Shown piece by piece: positions 9,109 to 18,644 of a stretch of DNA of 64,000 nt. Both the position numbers and the translations under genes were made by a program. The notes below the pieces were generated by a model. That model saw only the letters and a program-made list of their open reading frames with translations. It searched no databases and was not told the DNA's origin. This DNA comes from Nonomuraea jabiensis (GTDB lineage Bacteria; Actinomycetota; Actinomycetes; Streptosporangiales; Streptosporangiaceae): the NCBI RefSeq assembly GCF_014204795.1, contig NZ_JACHMB010000001.1, forward strand, positions 5,282,501 through 5,346,500. The letters are read 5' to 3'. The stretch's first letter is position 1. Each line of letters starts with the position of its first letter.

Positions 9109-9215
9109 GAATGCGACGCTAGGCGCCCGGAGCGGTCAGCGGGGTTCGCGACGGCGTTGAAGAAGAGGGGCACGCACGCGACGCCAGGCGGCCGGGGCGG
9201 TCAGCGGGGTTCGCG
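9086..9215. repeat. 65-bp direct duplication spanning a gene start and a gene end
   Basis: Two adjacent copies, 9086-9150 and 9151-9215, share acggcgttgaagaagagggg and the tail ggtcagcggggttcgcg. Each copy holds both the start region of the methyltransferase and the stop region of the upstream PucR gene. One copy is therefore a relic: the methyltransferase uses the left copy for its start and the regulator uses the right copy for its end. Confidence 0.88.
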
Positions 9216-10859
9216 GCGGAAGGACTCCAGGGCCAGCAGCGCCACGTGCAGGGACATGCAGGACTCGACGTCGTCCAGGTCGGTGTCGAGGACGCGTTCG
9301 AGGCGGCGCAGGCGGTCGTAGAAGGCGGGCCTGGACAGGTGGGCCTTCTGCGCGGCGACCGCCTTGTTGCGTCCCGCGTCGAGGTAGATGCGCAGGATCC
9401 GGGTCAGGTCGCCGCCCCGCTGGGCGTCGTGCGCCAGCAGCGGCCCCAGCTCCCGTTCCGCGAACGTCTGCAGCCGGGCGTCGTCGCGCAGCAGGTGGAG
9501 CAGCCCCCGCAGGCGCAGGTCGGGTAGCCGGTAGAAGGGGCGCCCGTCCGGCTGGCGGACGGCCACGTCGGCGACCTGCTCGGCCTCCAGGAAGCTGCGC
9601 CGTACGTCCCTGATCGACTCCACGACCGAGCCCGCCGCCAGCACGAACGCGAGCCCGCCCGGCCGCCACAGCACGCGCAGCCGCTCGGCGAGCGCGGTCA
9701 GCGCGGGCTCGGCCTGGGTGCGGGGCGGGAGGGGCAGCAGGACGCCGACGCGCTCCTGGTCGAGGGCGCCGACGAGGGCGGGCAGGCGGGCGTCGCGGCA
9801 GGCGGCAGCGGTGGCCTCGGCCAGCTCGCCGAGCTGGGCCTGGCCGTCGAGTGCCTGGTCGGCCGGCTCGGTGGGCCTGATGACCACGCTGATCAGCTTG
9901 CGTCCCGTGAGCGGCACGCCGACGGCCCTGGCGCGGGCGGCGGCCTCGTCGGGGTCGGCGTAGGCGTGGGTCAGGATGCCGGTGATGATCGTGCCGTGCG
10001 CCTGGCGTTCGAGCGACTCCTGGTGGCGTTCGAGCAGGCGGCCAAGGGCGAGCGTGGTGGCGGCGCGCTCGGCCAGCACCATGTCGCGCGGCGTCGGTGC
10101 CGAGTCGCAGATCAGGATCAGCCGACCCCAGTCCTGCCCGCGCGCGCCCACCGTGGTGATCACCCATCCGGAGGCGGGGTCGTACGCGGTCCGCTCGGCC
10201 GGGGCCACGCCCCTGGACCTGGCCTCCCAGCCGGCCAGCAGCGCGCCCGCGTCGCGCCCGGCGGACTCGCAGGCCAGCACCTGGTGGGCGAGGTTCTCCA
10301 GCAGCACGGGCCGGTTGGACAACCGGGCCACCTGCGCCAGCACCTCGGCGGGCGAGGCCCCCTCGACCGACAGCTCGGTGAAGACCTCGTGGAGCTGCTC
10401 GGAGGCCCGCAGCTCCTCCAGCTGGATGTCGATGATCCGCGCATGCACGGACTCGGTGATCTGCACGAACGGCGTCTCGCGGTCCAGCACGATGAGCGGC
10501 AGCCCGTGCTCCTCGGCTCTCTTGACCACGGTGGGCGGCAGCTCCTTGACGAACCTGCGGCCCAGCTCGACGATCAGCCCCGAGGCGCCCACGGAGGCGA
10601 GGTCGCCGATGTAGTCGGCGAGCTTCTCCGGGTCTTCCGGCAGCGCCACGCCCGTGGTGAGCACCAGCTCCCCGCCGCGCAGCAGGTGGGCGAGGTCGGC
10701 GATCTCGCCGACGTGCACCCACCGGACCCTGGTGTCGAGCCGGTCGGCGCCCGCGACCACGCGCGGACTGCCCCGGCGTACGGTCTCCAGTGCGAGGACA
10801 TCGGCGATGGTGGGCAACACGGGGCAGAGCCTAGCCGATCGTTCTGTAAGAACGGCCAT
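9201..10859 (-). CDS. PucR family transcriptional regulator
   Basis: 552 residues. The N-terminal PucR domain (PTIADVLALETVRRGSPRVVAG to about residue 135), a GGDEF-like middle and the C-terminal helix-turn-helix (LTRILRIYLDAGRNKAVAAQ... FYDRLRRLERVLDTDLDD, about 480-540) are in the usual order and length. PucR proteins control purine, amine or amino-acid degradation genes. It follows the acyl-CoA synthetase gene by 18 bp on the same strand, so the two are probably co-transcribed. The start is either the ATG at 10859 or a GTG 13 codons further in; the latter matches many relatives. Its 3' end lies in a 65-bp duplication. Confidence 0.9.
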   Translation of the reverse strand: MAVLTERSARLCPVLPTIADVLALETVRRGSPRVVAGADRLDTRVRWVHVGEIADLAHLLRGGELVLTTGVALPEDPEKLADYIGDLASVGASGLIVELGRRFVKELPPTVVKRAEEHGLPLIVLDRETPFVQITESVHARIIDIQLEELRASEQLHEVFTELSVEGASPAEVLAQVARLSNRPVLLENLAHQVLACESAGRDAGALLAGWEARSRGVAPAERTAYDPASGWVITTVGARGQDWGRLILICDSAPTPRDMVLAERAATTLALGRLLERHQESLERQAHGTIITGILTHAYADPDEAAARARAVGVPLTGRKLISVVIRPTEPADQALDGQAQLGELAEATAAACRDARLPALVGALDQERVGVLLPLPPRTQAEPALTALAERLRVLWRPGGLAFVLAAGSVVESIRDVRRSFLEAEQVADVAVRQPDGRPFYRLPDLRLRGLLHLLRDDARLQTFAERELGPLLAHDAQRGGDLTRILRIYLDAGRNKAVAAQKAHLSRPAFYDRLRRLERVLDTDLDDVESCMSLHVALLALESFRREPR

Positions 10860-10877
10860 GCTCCCATTTACGCTTTG

Positions 10878-12614
10878 TCACGAGCTGAGGTCCTCCTCCC
10901 GGTACTCCTGGCGAGGTTCCCGCACCCGTAGCTCGACCCGGCGAATCTTGCCGGAGATCGTCTTGGGCAGCTCGGCGAACTCCAGCCGCCGCACCCGCTT
11001 GTAGGGGGCGAGCTCTCTGCGGCAGTGCTCGAAGATCGAGCGTGCGGTCGCCTCGTCCGGCTCGAACCCGGGCGCGAGCGTCACATAGGCCTTCGGTACG
11101 GCCAGGCGCACCGGATCGGGGGCGGGCACGACGGCGGCCTCGGCCACGGCGGCGTGCTCCAGCAGCACGCTCTCCAGCTCGAACGGCGAGATGCGGTAGT
11201 CGGAGGCCTTGAAGACGTCGTCGGTCCTGCCGACGTAGGTGATGTAGCCGTCCTCGTCGCGGGTGGCGACGTCGCCGGTGTGGTAGAAACCGCCGCGCAT
11301 CGCATCACTCGATCCACCGATATATCCAGACATGAGGCCTAGGGGGCGGCGGGCGTCCAGCGGCAGGCAGATCTCACCGTCGTTCCCCGGTCTGCCGCTC
11401 ACGGGGTCGATCAGCACGACGTCGTAGCCGGGCAGCGGACGCCCCATCGATCCGGGCTTGACCGGCTCGTCCGGCGCGTTCCCGATCTGCGCGGTGGTCT
11501 CGGTCTGGCCGTAGCCGTCCCTGATCGTGATGCCCCACGCCTTGGCGACCTGGTCGATGATCTCCGGGTTGAGCGGTTCGCCGGCGGCCACGGCCGTGCG
11601 CAGCGGCAGCTGCGAGTCATGGTCGCGCTCACTTGGCCCTCGCTGGTCACGCGAGCTACCGCTCTCGGGCCTGATCGTTCGCCGCTGCAACGCCGCCAGG
11701 TCCTCCTGGATGAGCATCCGCCACACGGTCGGCGGCGCGCAGAACGTGGTGACCCGCTCGTCCCGCAGCACCTCCAGCAGCGCGGGCGCGGAGAAGCGCC
11801 GGTAGTCGTGGATCAGCACGGTGGCGCCCGCGTTCCACGGGGCGAAGACGTTGCTCCAGGCGTGCTTGGCCCATCCGGGCGAGGACACGTTGAGGTGCAC
11901 GTCGCCCGGCCTCAGCCCGATCCAGAACATCGTCGACAGGTGCCCGGCCGGATAGGACGCGTGCGTGTGCTCGACCAGCTTCGGCTGCGAGGTCGTGCCG
12001 GAGGTGAAGTAGAGCAGCAGCGGGTCGCTCGCCCGGGTCGGCGCGTCGGGGACGAAGAGCGGGTCCTCCTCGTACGCCTCGTGGTACGGCAGCCAGTTGT
12101 AGGCGTCGCCGACGGCGATCTTCGTGTATTCGCCGGCCTCGAACTTGCCCGCGTCGGCGGCGTTGGCGATCACGTGGGCGACCCCGCCCCTGACGATGCG
12201 CTCCGAGACGTCCTTGGCGGTCAGCAGCGTCGTGGCCGGGATGATGACCGCGCCCAGCTTCATCGCGGCCAGCAGCGACTCCCACAGCTCGGCCTGGTTG
12301 CCCAGCATGAGCAGGACCCGGTCGCCCCGGCGCACGCCCTGCCGGTGCAGCCAGTTGGCGACCTGGCCGGAGCGGGCGGACAGCTCGGCGAACGTGTAGC
12401 GGGCGCTGCTCGCTCCCACGATCTTGAGAGCGACGGCGTCGGGGGTCTCGGCGGCCAGCACCCCGTCGAACCAGTCGAGCGCCCAGTTGAACTCCGCGAG
12501 CTCCGGCCAGCGGAAGTCGCGGCGGGCGGTGGCGGGGTCGGCGTGCAGGAGGAAATCGCGGGCGGCACGGAAATCGCTCATGGGCCGACTGTGATGGGTC
12601 GCTCGCTCGCTCAT
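10878..12614 (-). CDS. AMP-forming acyl-CoA synthetase
   Basis: 578 residues of the ANL superfamily. The P-loop LLLYFTSGTTSQPKLVEHTH (about 206-225), GYGQTETT, GGFYHTGDVA, YVGRTDDVFKASDYRISPFELES and the C-terminal Lys motif PKTISGKIRR are all present, as in medium-chain or aromatic acid:CoA ligases. It activates a carboxylic acid with ATP and CoA. Odd: the stretch RRTIRPESGSSRDQRG plus about ten residues before LRTAVAAGEPLNPE is an insertion that relatives lack, and LMSGYIGGSSDAMRGG is also unusual. The ATG at 12614 has AGGA about 8 nt upstream; an internal ATG at 12581 has none. Probable operon with the PucR gene. Confidence 0.92.
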   Translation of the reverse strand: MSERATHHSRPMSDFRAARDFLLHADPATARRDFRWPELAEFNWALDWFDGVLAAETPDAVALKIVGASSARYTFAELSARSGQVANWLHRQGVRRGDRVLLMLGNQAELWESLLAAMKLGAVIIPATTLLTAKDVSERIVRGGVAHVIANAADAGKFEAGEYTKIAVGDAYNWLPYHEAYEEDPLFVPDAPTRASDPLLLYFTSGTTSQPKLVEHTHASYPAGHLSTMFWIGLRPGDVHLNVSSPGWAKHAWSNVFAPWNAGATVLIHDYRRFSAPALLEVLRDERVTTFCAPPTVWRMLIQEDLAALQRRTIRPESGSSRDQRGPSERDHDSQLPLRTAVAAGEPLNPEIIDQVAKAWGITIRDGYGQTETTAQIGNAPDEPVKPGSMGRPLPGYDVVLIDPVSGRPGNDGEICLPLDARRPLGLMSGYIGGSSDAMRGGFYHTGDVATRDEDGYITYVGRTDDVFKASDYRISPFELESVLLEHAAVAEAAVVPAPDPVRLAVPKAYVTLAPGFEPDEATARSIFEHCRRELAPYKRVRRLEFAELPKTISGKIRRVELRVREPRQEYREEDLSS

Positions 12615-12626
12615 GCCCGAATCCTG

Positions 12627-13328
12627 CTACGTCGCCAGCCGCCGCTCAAGGCCGTCGAGCACCGACACCAGCCCGAAGTCGAAGGCCACCTGGCGGACGG
12701 TCTGCGGATCGTCGTAGGCGCTCATGTCCATGCGCTCCAGCATGTCGGGAAAGTCCCTGACCGCCCTGGCGACCATCGCCCGCATCTCGTCGGGGTCGTA
12801 CTCGTGCTCGCCCATGGTGGAGTTCCAGGCGACCTCGGGGATGGTCATGCCGTAGATGTAGGCGGTGAGCGTGCTGCCGGCGTAGTCGACGTCCATCCCC
12901 TCGAACCCGGCCAGCTTGAACATCCGGCGCATCCGGTCGGCGACCTGGATGGCGTTGGGGCCGAGCGCGGGCATGCGGCCGAGGAGGTCGGCCGCCCACG
13001 GGTGGCGCAGGATCACCGATCGCATGCTGTAGGCCAGGACCGAGGCCGCGTCGCGCCAGCCGACGTCCTCCGGCTCGGGCATGCTCATCTCGCCCCAGAC
13101 CTGGTCGTAGACCAGTTCCAGGAGCTCGTCCTTGTGGGCGACGTACCAGTAGATGCTGGTGGCGCCCGCGCTCAGCTTGGCGCCCAGCTTGCGCATGCTG
13201 AGCCCGCCGAGGCCCTCCGCGTCGAGGATCTCGATCGCGGCGCGGACGATCTCGTCACGGCTGCGCCCCGGGCTCGCGGTCTTGCGCGGCTCGCGAAGCC
13301 AGACGGAGGCGAACTGCTTGCCGGTCAT
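12627..13328 (-). CDS. TetR family regulator (TetR_C_1 type)
   Basis: 233 residues. The helix-turn-helix IVRAAIEILDAEGLGGLSMRKLGAKLSAGATSIYWYVAHKDEL (about 26-68) and the long ligand-binding C-terminus (YIYGMTIPEVAW, FDFGLVSVLDGLE) are like TetR/TetR_C repressors that control drug exporters. It is divergent from the MFS transporter at 13384 with a large palindrome between them, so it very likely represses that gene and itself. The ATG at 13326-13328 directly follows GGAGG, unusually tight spacing, but no better in-frame start is seen. Confidence 0.9.
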   Translation of the reverse strand: MTGKQFASVWLREPRKTASPGRSRDEIVRAAIEILDAEGLGGLSMRKLGAKLSAGATSIYWYVAHKDELLELVYDQVWGEMSMPEPEDVGWRDAASVLAYSMRSVILRHPWAADLLGRMPALGPNAIQVADRMRRMFKLAGFEGMDVDYAGSTLTAYIYGMTIPEVAWNSTMGEHEYDPDEMRAMVARAVRDFPDMLERMDMSAYDDPQTVRQVAFDFGLVSVLDGLERRLAT

Positions 13329-13345
13329 CCTCCAAGGATAAATCC

Positions 13346-13406
13346 ACTCGCACACTGTACGAGAGTTGTCGTACGCTGTGCGAGTGGACTCGAACACTGT
13401 ACGAGA
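13346..13406. promoter_or_regulatory. TetR/MFS operator palindrome plus third half-site
   Basis: Two 17-bp arms (13346-13362 starting ACTCGCACA, and 13369-13385 ending TGTGCGAGT) match at 15 positions around a 6-bp centre. The half-site ACACTGTACGAGA appears again at 13394-13406. The right arm covers TACGCT (13372-13377), a TANNNT -10 box placed 6 nt before the GTG at 13384, so repressor binding would block the exporter promoter. Confidence 0.8.
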
Positions 13407-14829
13407 CCCCCGCCGCTGGTGGATTCTCGTCGTACTCTGCTTGGCGCTGCTGGTGCTTGTCGTCGACAACACCGTTCTCAACCTCGCCATCCCCTCGCTG
13501 AACGAGGAAATGGGCGCGACGCCGTCGGACATCCAATGGATCATCGACGCGTACGTGCTCGCCTACGCCGGTCTGCTGCTCACCTCGGGCAGCCTGTCCG
13601 ACAAGTACGGCCGCCGCCTGTTCCTGATCGTCGGCCTGGCCTTCTTCGGCGGCGCGTCGCTGCTGGCCGTGCTCGTCACCGAGCCCTGGCAGCTCATCGC
13701 CGCCCGCGCGCTGATGGGCATCGGCGGATCGCTGGTCATGCCCTCGACGCTGTCGATCCTGATGACCGTCTTCGACGAGACGGAGCGGCGTAAGGCGATG
13801 GCCTCCTGGAGCGCGGTGGCCCTGGTCGGCATGGTGTCGGGCCCCACCCTGGGCGGCCTCATGCTGGAGCACTTCTGGTGGGGCTCGGTCTTCCTGGTCA
13901 ACATCCCCATCGCGGCGATCGCCATCGTGGCCGCCGTCGTGCTCATGCCCGAGAGCCGCAGCAGCGGGCGGAAGATCGACCCGGTGGGCGTGGTGCTGTC
14001 GACCGTCGGCCTGACGGCGGCCGTGTACGTCATCATCGAGCGCGAGTGGAACGTGATCGGCATCGCGATCGCCGTCCTCGCCCTCGGCGGCTTCGTGGTC
14101 TGGGAGCGCAAGCAGGCGCAGCCGATGCTGCCCCTGCACCTGTTCGCCAACCGCAACTTCAGCGGCGCGTCGTTCTCGATCCTGCTGATGGCCTTCGGCG
14201 CGGGCGCCGTGATGCTCATGCTGACCCAGTACCTGCAGTTCGTGCTGGGCTACAAGGAGATGCAGGCCGGTCTGGCCATGCTCCCCTACGGCGTGGCCGC
14301 CGCGATCTTCAACGGCGTGGGCGCCGGCCTGGGCAAGAAGGCCAGCAACCGGGTGCTGATCGGGGCCGGCCTGCTGGTGATGGCCGGCGGGTTCGTCGTC
14401 ATGGCCACGACCACCGGATACCTCCCGCTCCTGACCGGGCTGGTGATCATGGGCATCGGCGGCGGGCTGGCCGGGCCGTCCGCGTACTCCTCGCTCATGA
14501 GCGCCATCCCCATGGAGCACGCCGGCGTCGGGTCGGCGCTCAACGACACCGTCCAGCAGGTCGGCATGGCGATGAGCATCGCGATCCTGGGCAGCGTGCT
14601 GGCCGGGCAGTACACCTCGCAGATGCCGGCCGACCTGCCCGCCGCCGCCAGGGAGTCGATCGGCGGCGCGCACCTGTCGGGCTTCGCCGAGGCCGGCAAC
14701 CAGGCGTTCACGTCGGCCATGCACCTGGGTTCGTGGGTCGGGGCCGCGTTCTGCGTGGCCGCCGCGCTGCTCGCGATGGCCGTGCTCCGCCCGGTCGCCG
14801 CCGCCCCGGAACCGGTGAAGGTCCCCTAG
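13384..14829 (+). CDS. MFS drug:H+ antiporter, DHA2 (EmrB/QacA) family
   Basis: 481 residues with about 14 hydrophobic segments. Motif A is GSLSDKYGRRLFLIVG (about 70-85), motif D1-like VVDNTVLNLAIPSL is at 28-41, and motif C-like VGMVSGPTLGGLM is near 150. The family exports cationic or lipophilic drugs. GTG at 13384 is preferred because a TANNNT box sits exactly at the leaderless distance and the start lies inside the repressor operator; GTG at 13378 would add two residues. The stop codon overlaps that of the convergent gene in CTAG (14826-14829). Confidence 0.9.
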   Translation: MDSNTVRDPRRWWILVVLCLALLVLVVDNTVLNLAIPSLNEEMGATPSDIQWIIDAYVLAYAGLLLTSGSLSDKYGRRLFLIVGLAFFGGASLLAVLVTEPWQLIAARALMGIGGSLVMPSTLSILMTVFDETERRKAMASWSAVALVGMVSGPTLGGLMLEHFWWGSVFLVNIPIAAIAIVAAVVLMPESRSSGRKIDPVGVVLSTVGLTAAVYVIIEREWNVIGIAIAVLALGGFVVWERKQAQPMLPLHLFANRNFSGASFSILLMAFGAGAVMLMLTQYLQFVLGYKEMQAGLAMLPYGVAAAIFNGVGAGLGKKASNRVLIGAGLLVMAGGFVVMATTTGYLPLLTGLVIMGIGGGLAGPSAYSSLMSAIPMEHAGVGSALNDTVQQVGMAMSIAILGSVLAGQYTSQMPADLPAAARESIGGAHLSGFAEAGNQAFTSAMHLGSWVGAAFCVAAALLAMAVLRPVAAAPEPVKVP

Positions 14830-15524
14830 CGGACACGCGGCTCCCGCATGCTCTCCAGGCTGTCGAGCTTGTGGGTGCGCTCGTCGTGGCCGATCTGCCG
14901 CAGCAGGTCGGCCACCGAGCGGTAGCGGCCGTACTCGGCGGCGTACGTGCCGGGGTCGGGCACGAAGTCCAGCTCCGGGTTCTCGGCCACGAACGTCATG
15001 TACCCGTGCTCGGCGTGGTCCTCGAACTCCGCGTTCAGCCGGTAGCTCCAGTCCGGCCTGACCAGGAACAGCACCCAGGACACGTGGTAGTAGAAGAACG
15101 CGATCAGCCAGGGCGCGGCCCGGTGCAGCAGCCAGGTCTGCCGCTGCCCGGTGCGCTGCACCAGGTCCTGCAGGATCAGCAGGTGCCACTGCTCGTTGTC
15201 CTGGTCGGCGCGGGCCTCCACGATCCGCTCGAAGATCCGTCTGGCCAGCGCCGAGCGGCCCCGATGGTGGTGCACGGCCCAGTAGCCCATCCGCTCCCAC
15301 GCCTGGTACGGCACCCGGGCGATGATCTCCAGCATGGCGAACTTCGTGTACGAGCCCTGCTTGCCGTACATGATGTCCACGGGCTTGAACATCATCTTGG
15401 CCAGCAGGCTGTACTTCATGCGCGGGGTGTCCAGCGTGTCCTGCTGGGCCCGGCGGAGCTGGTCGCGGTCCAGCTTGGGCGGGCCGGCGGGCGCTTCGGG
15501 GCGGTGGTCGACGGTGACGGTCAT
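14826..15524 (-). CDS. Alternative oxidase-like diiron membrane protein
   Basis: 232 residues. Four carboxylate/His motifs of the alternative oxidase family can be matched in order: AMLEIIARVPY (LET motif), DNEQWHLLIL (NERMHL motif), NAEFEDHAEHGYM (LEEEA motif) and IGHDERTHK (RADE-H motif). The hydrophobic stretch LIAFFYYHVSWVLFLV lies before the third motif. The family oxidises quinol and reduces oxygen to water without pumping protons; plastid and bacterial relatives exist. Start ATG has AAGGAG 8 nt upstream. The motifs are degenerate relative to the textbook ones, so a related diiron oxidase is possible. Confidence 0.78.
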   Translation of the reverse strand: MTVTVDHRPEAPAGPPKLDRDQLRRAQQDTLDTPRMKYSLLAKMMFKPVDIMYGKQGSYTKFAMLEIIARVPYQAWERMGYWAVHHHRGRSALARRIFERIVEARADQDNEQWHLLILQDLVQRTGQRQTWLLHRAAPWLIAFFYYHVSWVLFLVRPDWSYRLNAEFEDHAEHGYMTFVAENPELDFVPDPGTYAAEYGRYRSVADLLRQIGHDERTHKLDSLESMREPRVR

Positions 15525-15664
15525 CTCGATCTCTCCTTCGTTTCCGGGATGATCCGATGGTGGCCGACCGCCACGGCCCCGGTCGTCGCCCGCCAGTGGT
15601 CATTCGCGGTGCCTCCGGCGGCGTAGAGGCCGCCGTCCGCGTACATCGCCAGACGGACGGGACA

Positions 15665-15676
15665 TCCCCTAGGGGA
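15665..15676. promoter_or_regulatory. 12-bp palindrome upstream of the aminotransferase
   Basis: TCCCCTAGGGGA is a perfect palindrome about 85 bp before the ATG at 15761, within the 236-bp space between the divergent oxidase and aminotransferase genes. It is a candidate operator only. I see nothing else distinctive in that space. Confidence 0.3.
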
Positions 15677-15760
15677 CGTTTGCAGGGTGTAAGCGGGTTT
15701 TTCCCTCCGCCGACAGGTTGTAGTTACGGCCCGAGGCGAAGAAAAGGGATACTCGGTAGC

Positions 15761-17037
15761 ATGTCGGAGCTACTCGCGCGCCACCGGGCAGTCATGCCGA
15801 ACTGGTTGGCCCTCAACTACAACGACCCCATCGAGATCGTCAGCGGCAAGGGCAACCGTGTCATCGACGCGGACGGCAAGAGCTACCTGGACTTCTTCGC
15901 CGGAATCCTGACCAACATGATCGGCTACGACGTGCCCGAGGTGCGCGAGGCCGTCGAGCGCCAGATCGCCACCGGGGTGGTGCACACCAGCACCGTCTAC
16001 CTGCTGCGCGGCCAGATCGAGCTGGCCGAGAAGATCGCGCGGGTCTCCGGCATCCCCGACGCCAAGGTCTTCTTCACCAACTCCGGCACCGAGGCCAACG
16101 AGACCGCCCTGCTCCTGGCCACGTACGCGCGCAAGAGCGACCAGGTGCTCGCCATGCGGCAGAGCTACCACGGGCGCAGCTTCGGCACGATCGGCGTCAC
16201 CTCCAACCGCTCCTGGAAGAACAACTCGCTCTCCCCGCTCAACGTGACCTTCCTGCACGGCGCCGACCGGCACCTCGCGCAGTTCAAGGGCATGTCGGAC
16301 GCCGAGTACATCCAGGCGTGCGTGGACGACCTGCGCCACGTCCTGGCCACCGCCGTCTCCAACGACGTGGCGGCGCTGATCGCCGAGCCGATCCAGGGCG
16401 TGGGCGGGTTCACGATGGCCCCCGACGGGCTGTTCGCCGCGTACAAGGAGGTCCTGGACGAGCAGGGCATCCTGTTCATCTCGGACGAGGTGCAGACCGG
16501 CTGGGGCCGTACGGGCAGCTCGTTCTTCGGCATCGGCAACCACGGCGTGACCCCCGACATGATGACCTTCGCCAAGGGGCTGGGCAACGGCTTCGCCGTC
16601 GGCGGCGTCGTGGCGCGCGGCGACCTGATGGACGCCCCGCACGCCGTGGGCCTGGCCACGTTCGGCGGCAACCCGATCTCCATGGCCGCCGCCAACGCCA
16701 CCCTCGACTACGTGCTCGACCACGACCTGCAGGCCAACGCCGCGCGTACGGGCGAGATCATCATCAGCGGCCTCAAGGAGGCCGCCAGGCGCCTGCCCGT
16801 GGTCAGGAGCGTGCGCGGCAAGGGCCTGATGTTCGCCGTCGAGCTGGAGAGCCCCGCCCAGGCCGCCCGCTTCATGGAGGAGACCAAGAAGGCGGGCCTG
16901 CTGGCGGGCAAGGGCGGCCTGTACGGGACCGCCATCCGCATGGCCCCGCCCCTGACCCTTACGGTGGACGAGGCCGTCGAGGGTCTCGGCATCATCGTGA
17001 CCGCCCTGGAAACCATCAACGCAGAGGCAGCAGCTCA

Positions 17038-17041
<4 letters not shown>
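15761..17041 (+). CDS. Class III PLP-dependent aminotransferase
   Basis: 426 residues of fold-type I, class III: NSGTEANETALLLA (about 108-121), SYHGRSFGTIG, the PLP-contact IAEPIQGVGGF, FISDEVQTGWGRTG and the Schiff-base Lys in MTFAKGLGNGFAVGG (about 270). Members move an omega-amino group from beta-alanine, GABA or similar donors to a keto acid. The next gene, overlapping by GTGA, is a CoA-acylating semialdehyde dehydrogenase, so the pair likely turns an omega-amine such as beta-alanine or beta-aminoisobutyrate into acyl-CoA. The ATG at 15761 follows AAGGGA at about 11 nt. Confidence 0.9.
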
Positions 17042-18543
<1,502 letters not shown>

Positions 18544-18556
18544 GCGTGCCACGCCC

Positions 18557-18588
18557 GGGGCGGGCGGGACGAGCGTCCCTCCCGCCCC
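18557..18588 (+). terminator. Hairpin terminator after mmsA
   Basis: Fourteen-base arms (18557-18570 and 18575-18588, GGGGCGGG...CCCGCCCC) pair with one mismatch around GAGC, 14 bp after the mmsA stop codon. No T-run. Confidence 0.65.
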
Positions 18589-18644
18589 ACTCCCCGGTAA
18601 GCTCCAGCACACGGACCCAGCACATGGGGACAGGGGGGGACATC

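Noticed and set aside
8844..9173. Alternative small protein beginning MPLFFNAV at 9173
   Set aside because: It starts in the duplicated relic copy and runs out of frame through the methyltransferase gene.
12560..12620. Repeated ATGAGCGA at the acyl-CoA synthetase start as another duplication
   Set aside because: Only eight bases match and the flanks differ, so chance or simple GAGC repeats explain it.
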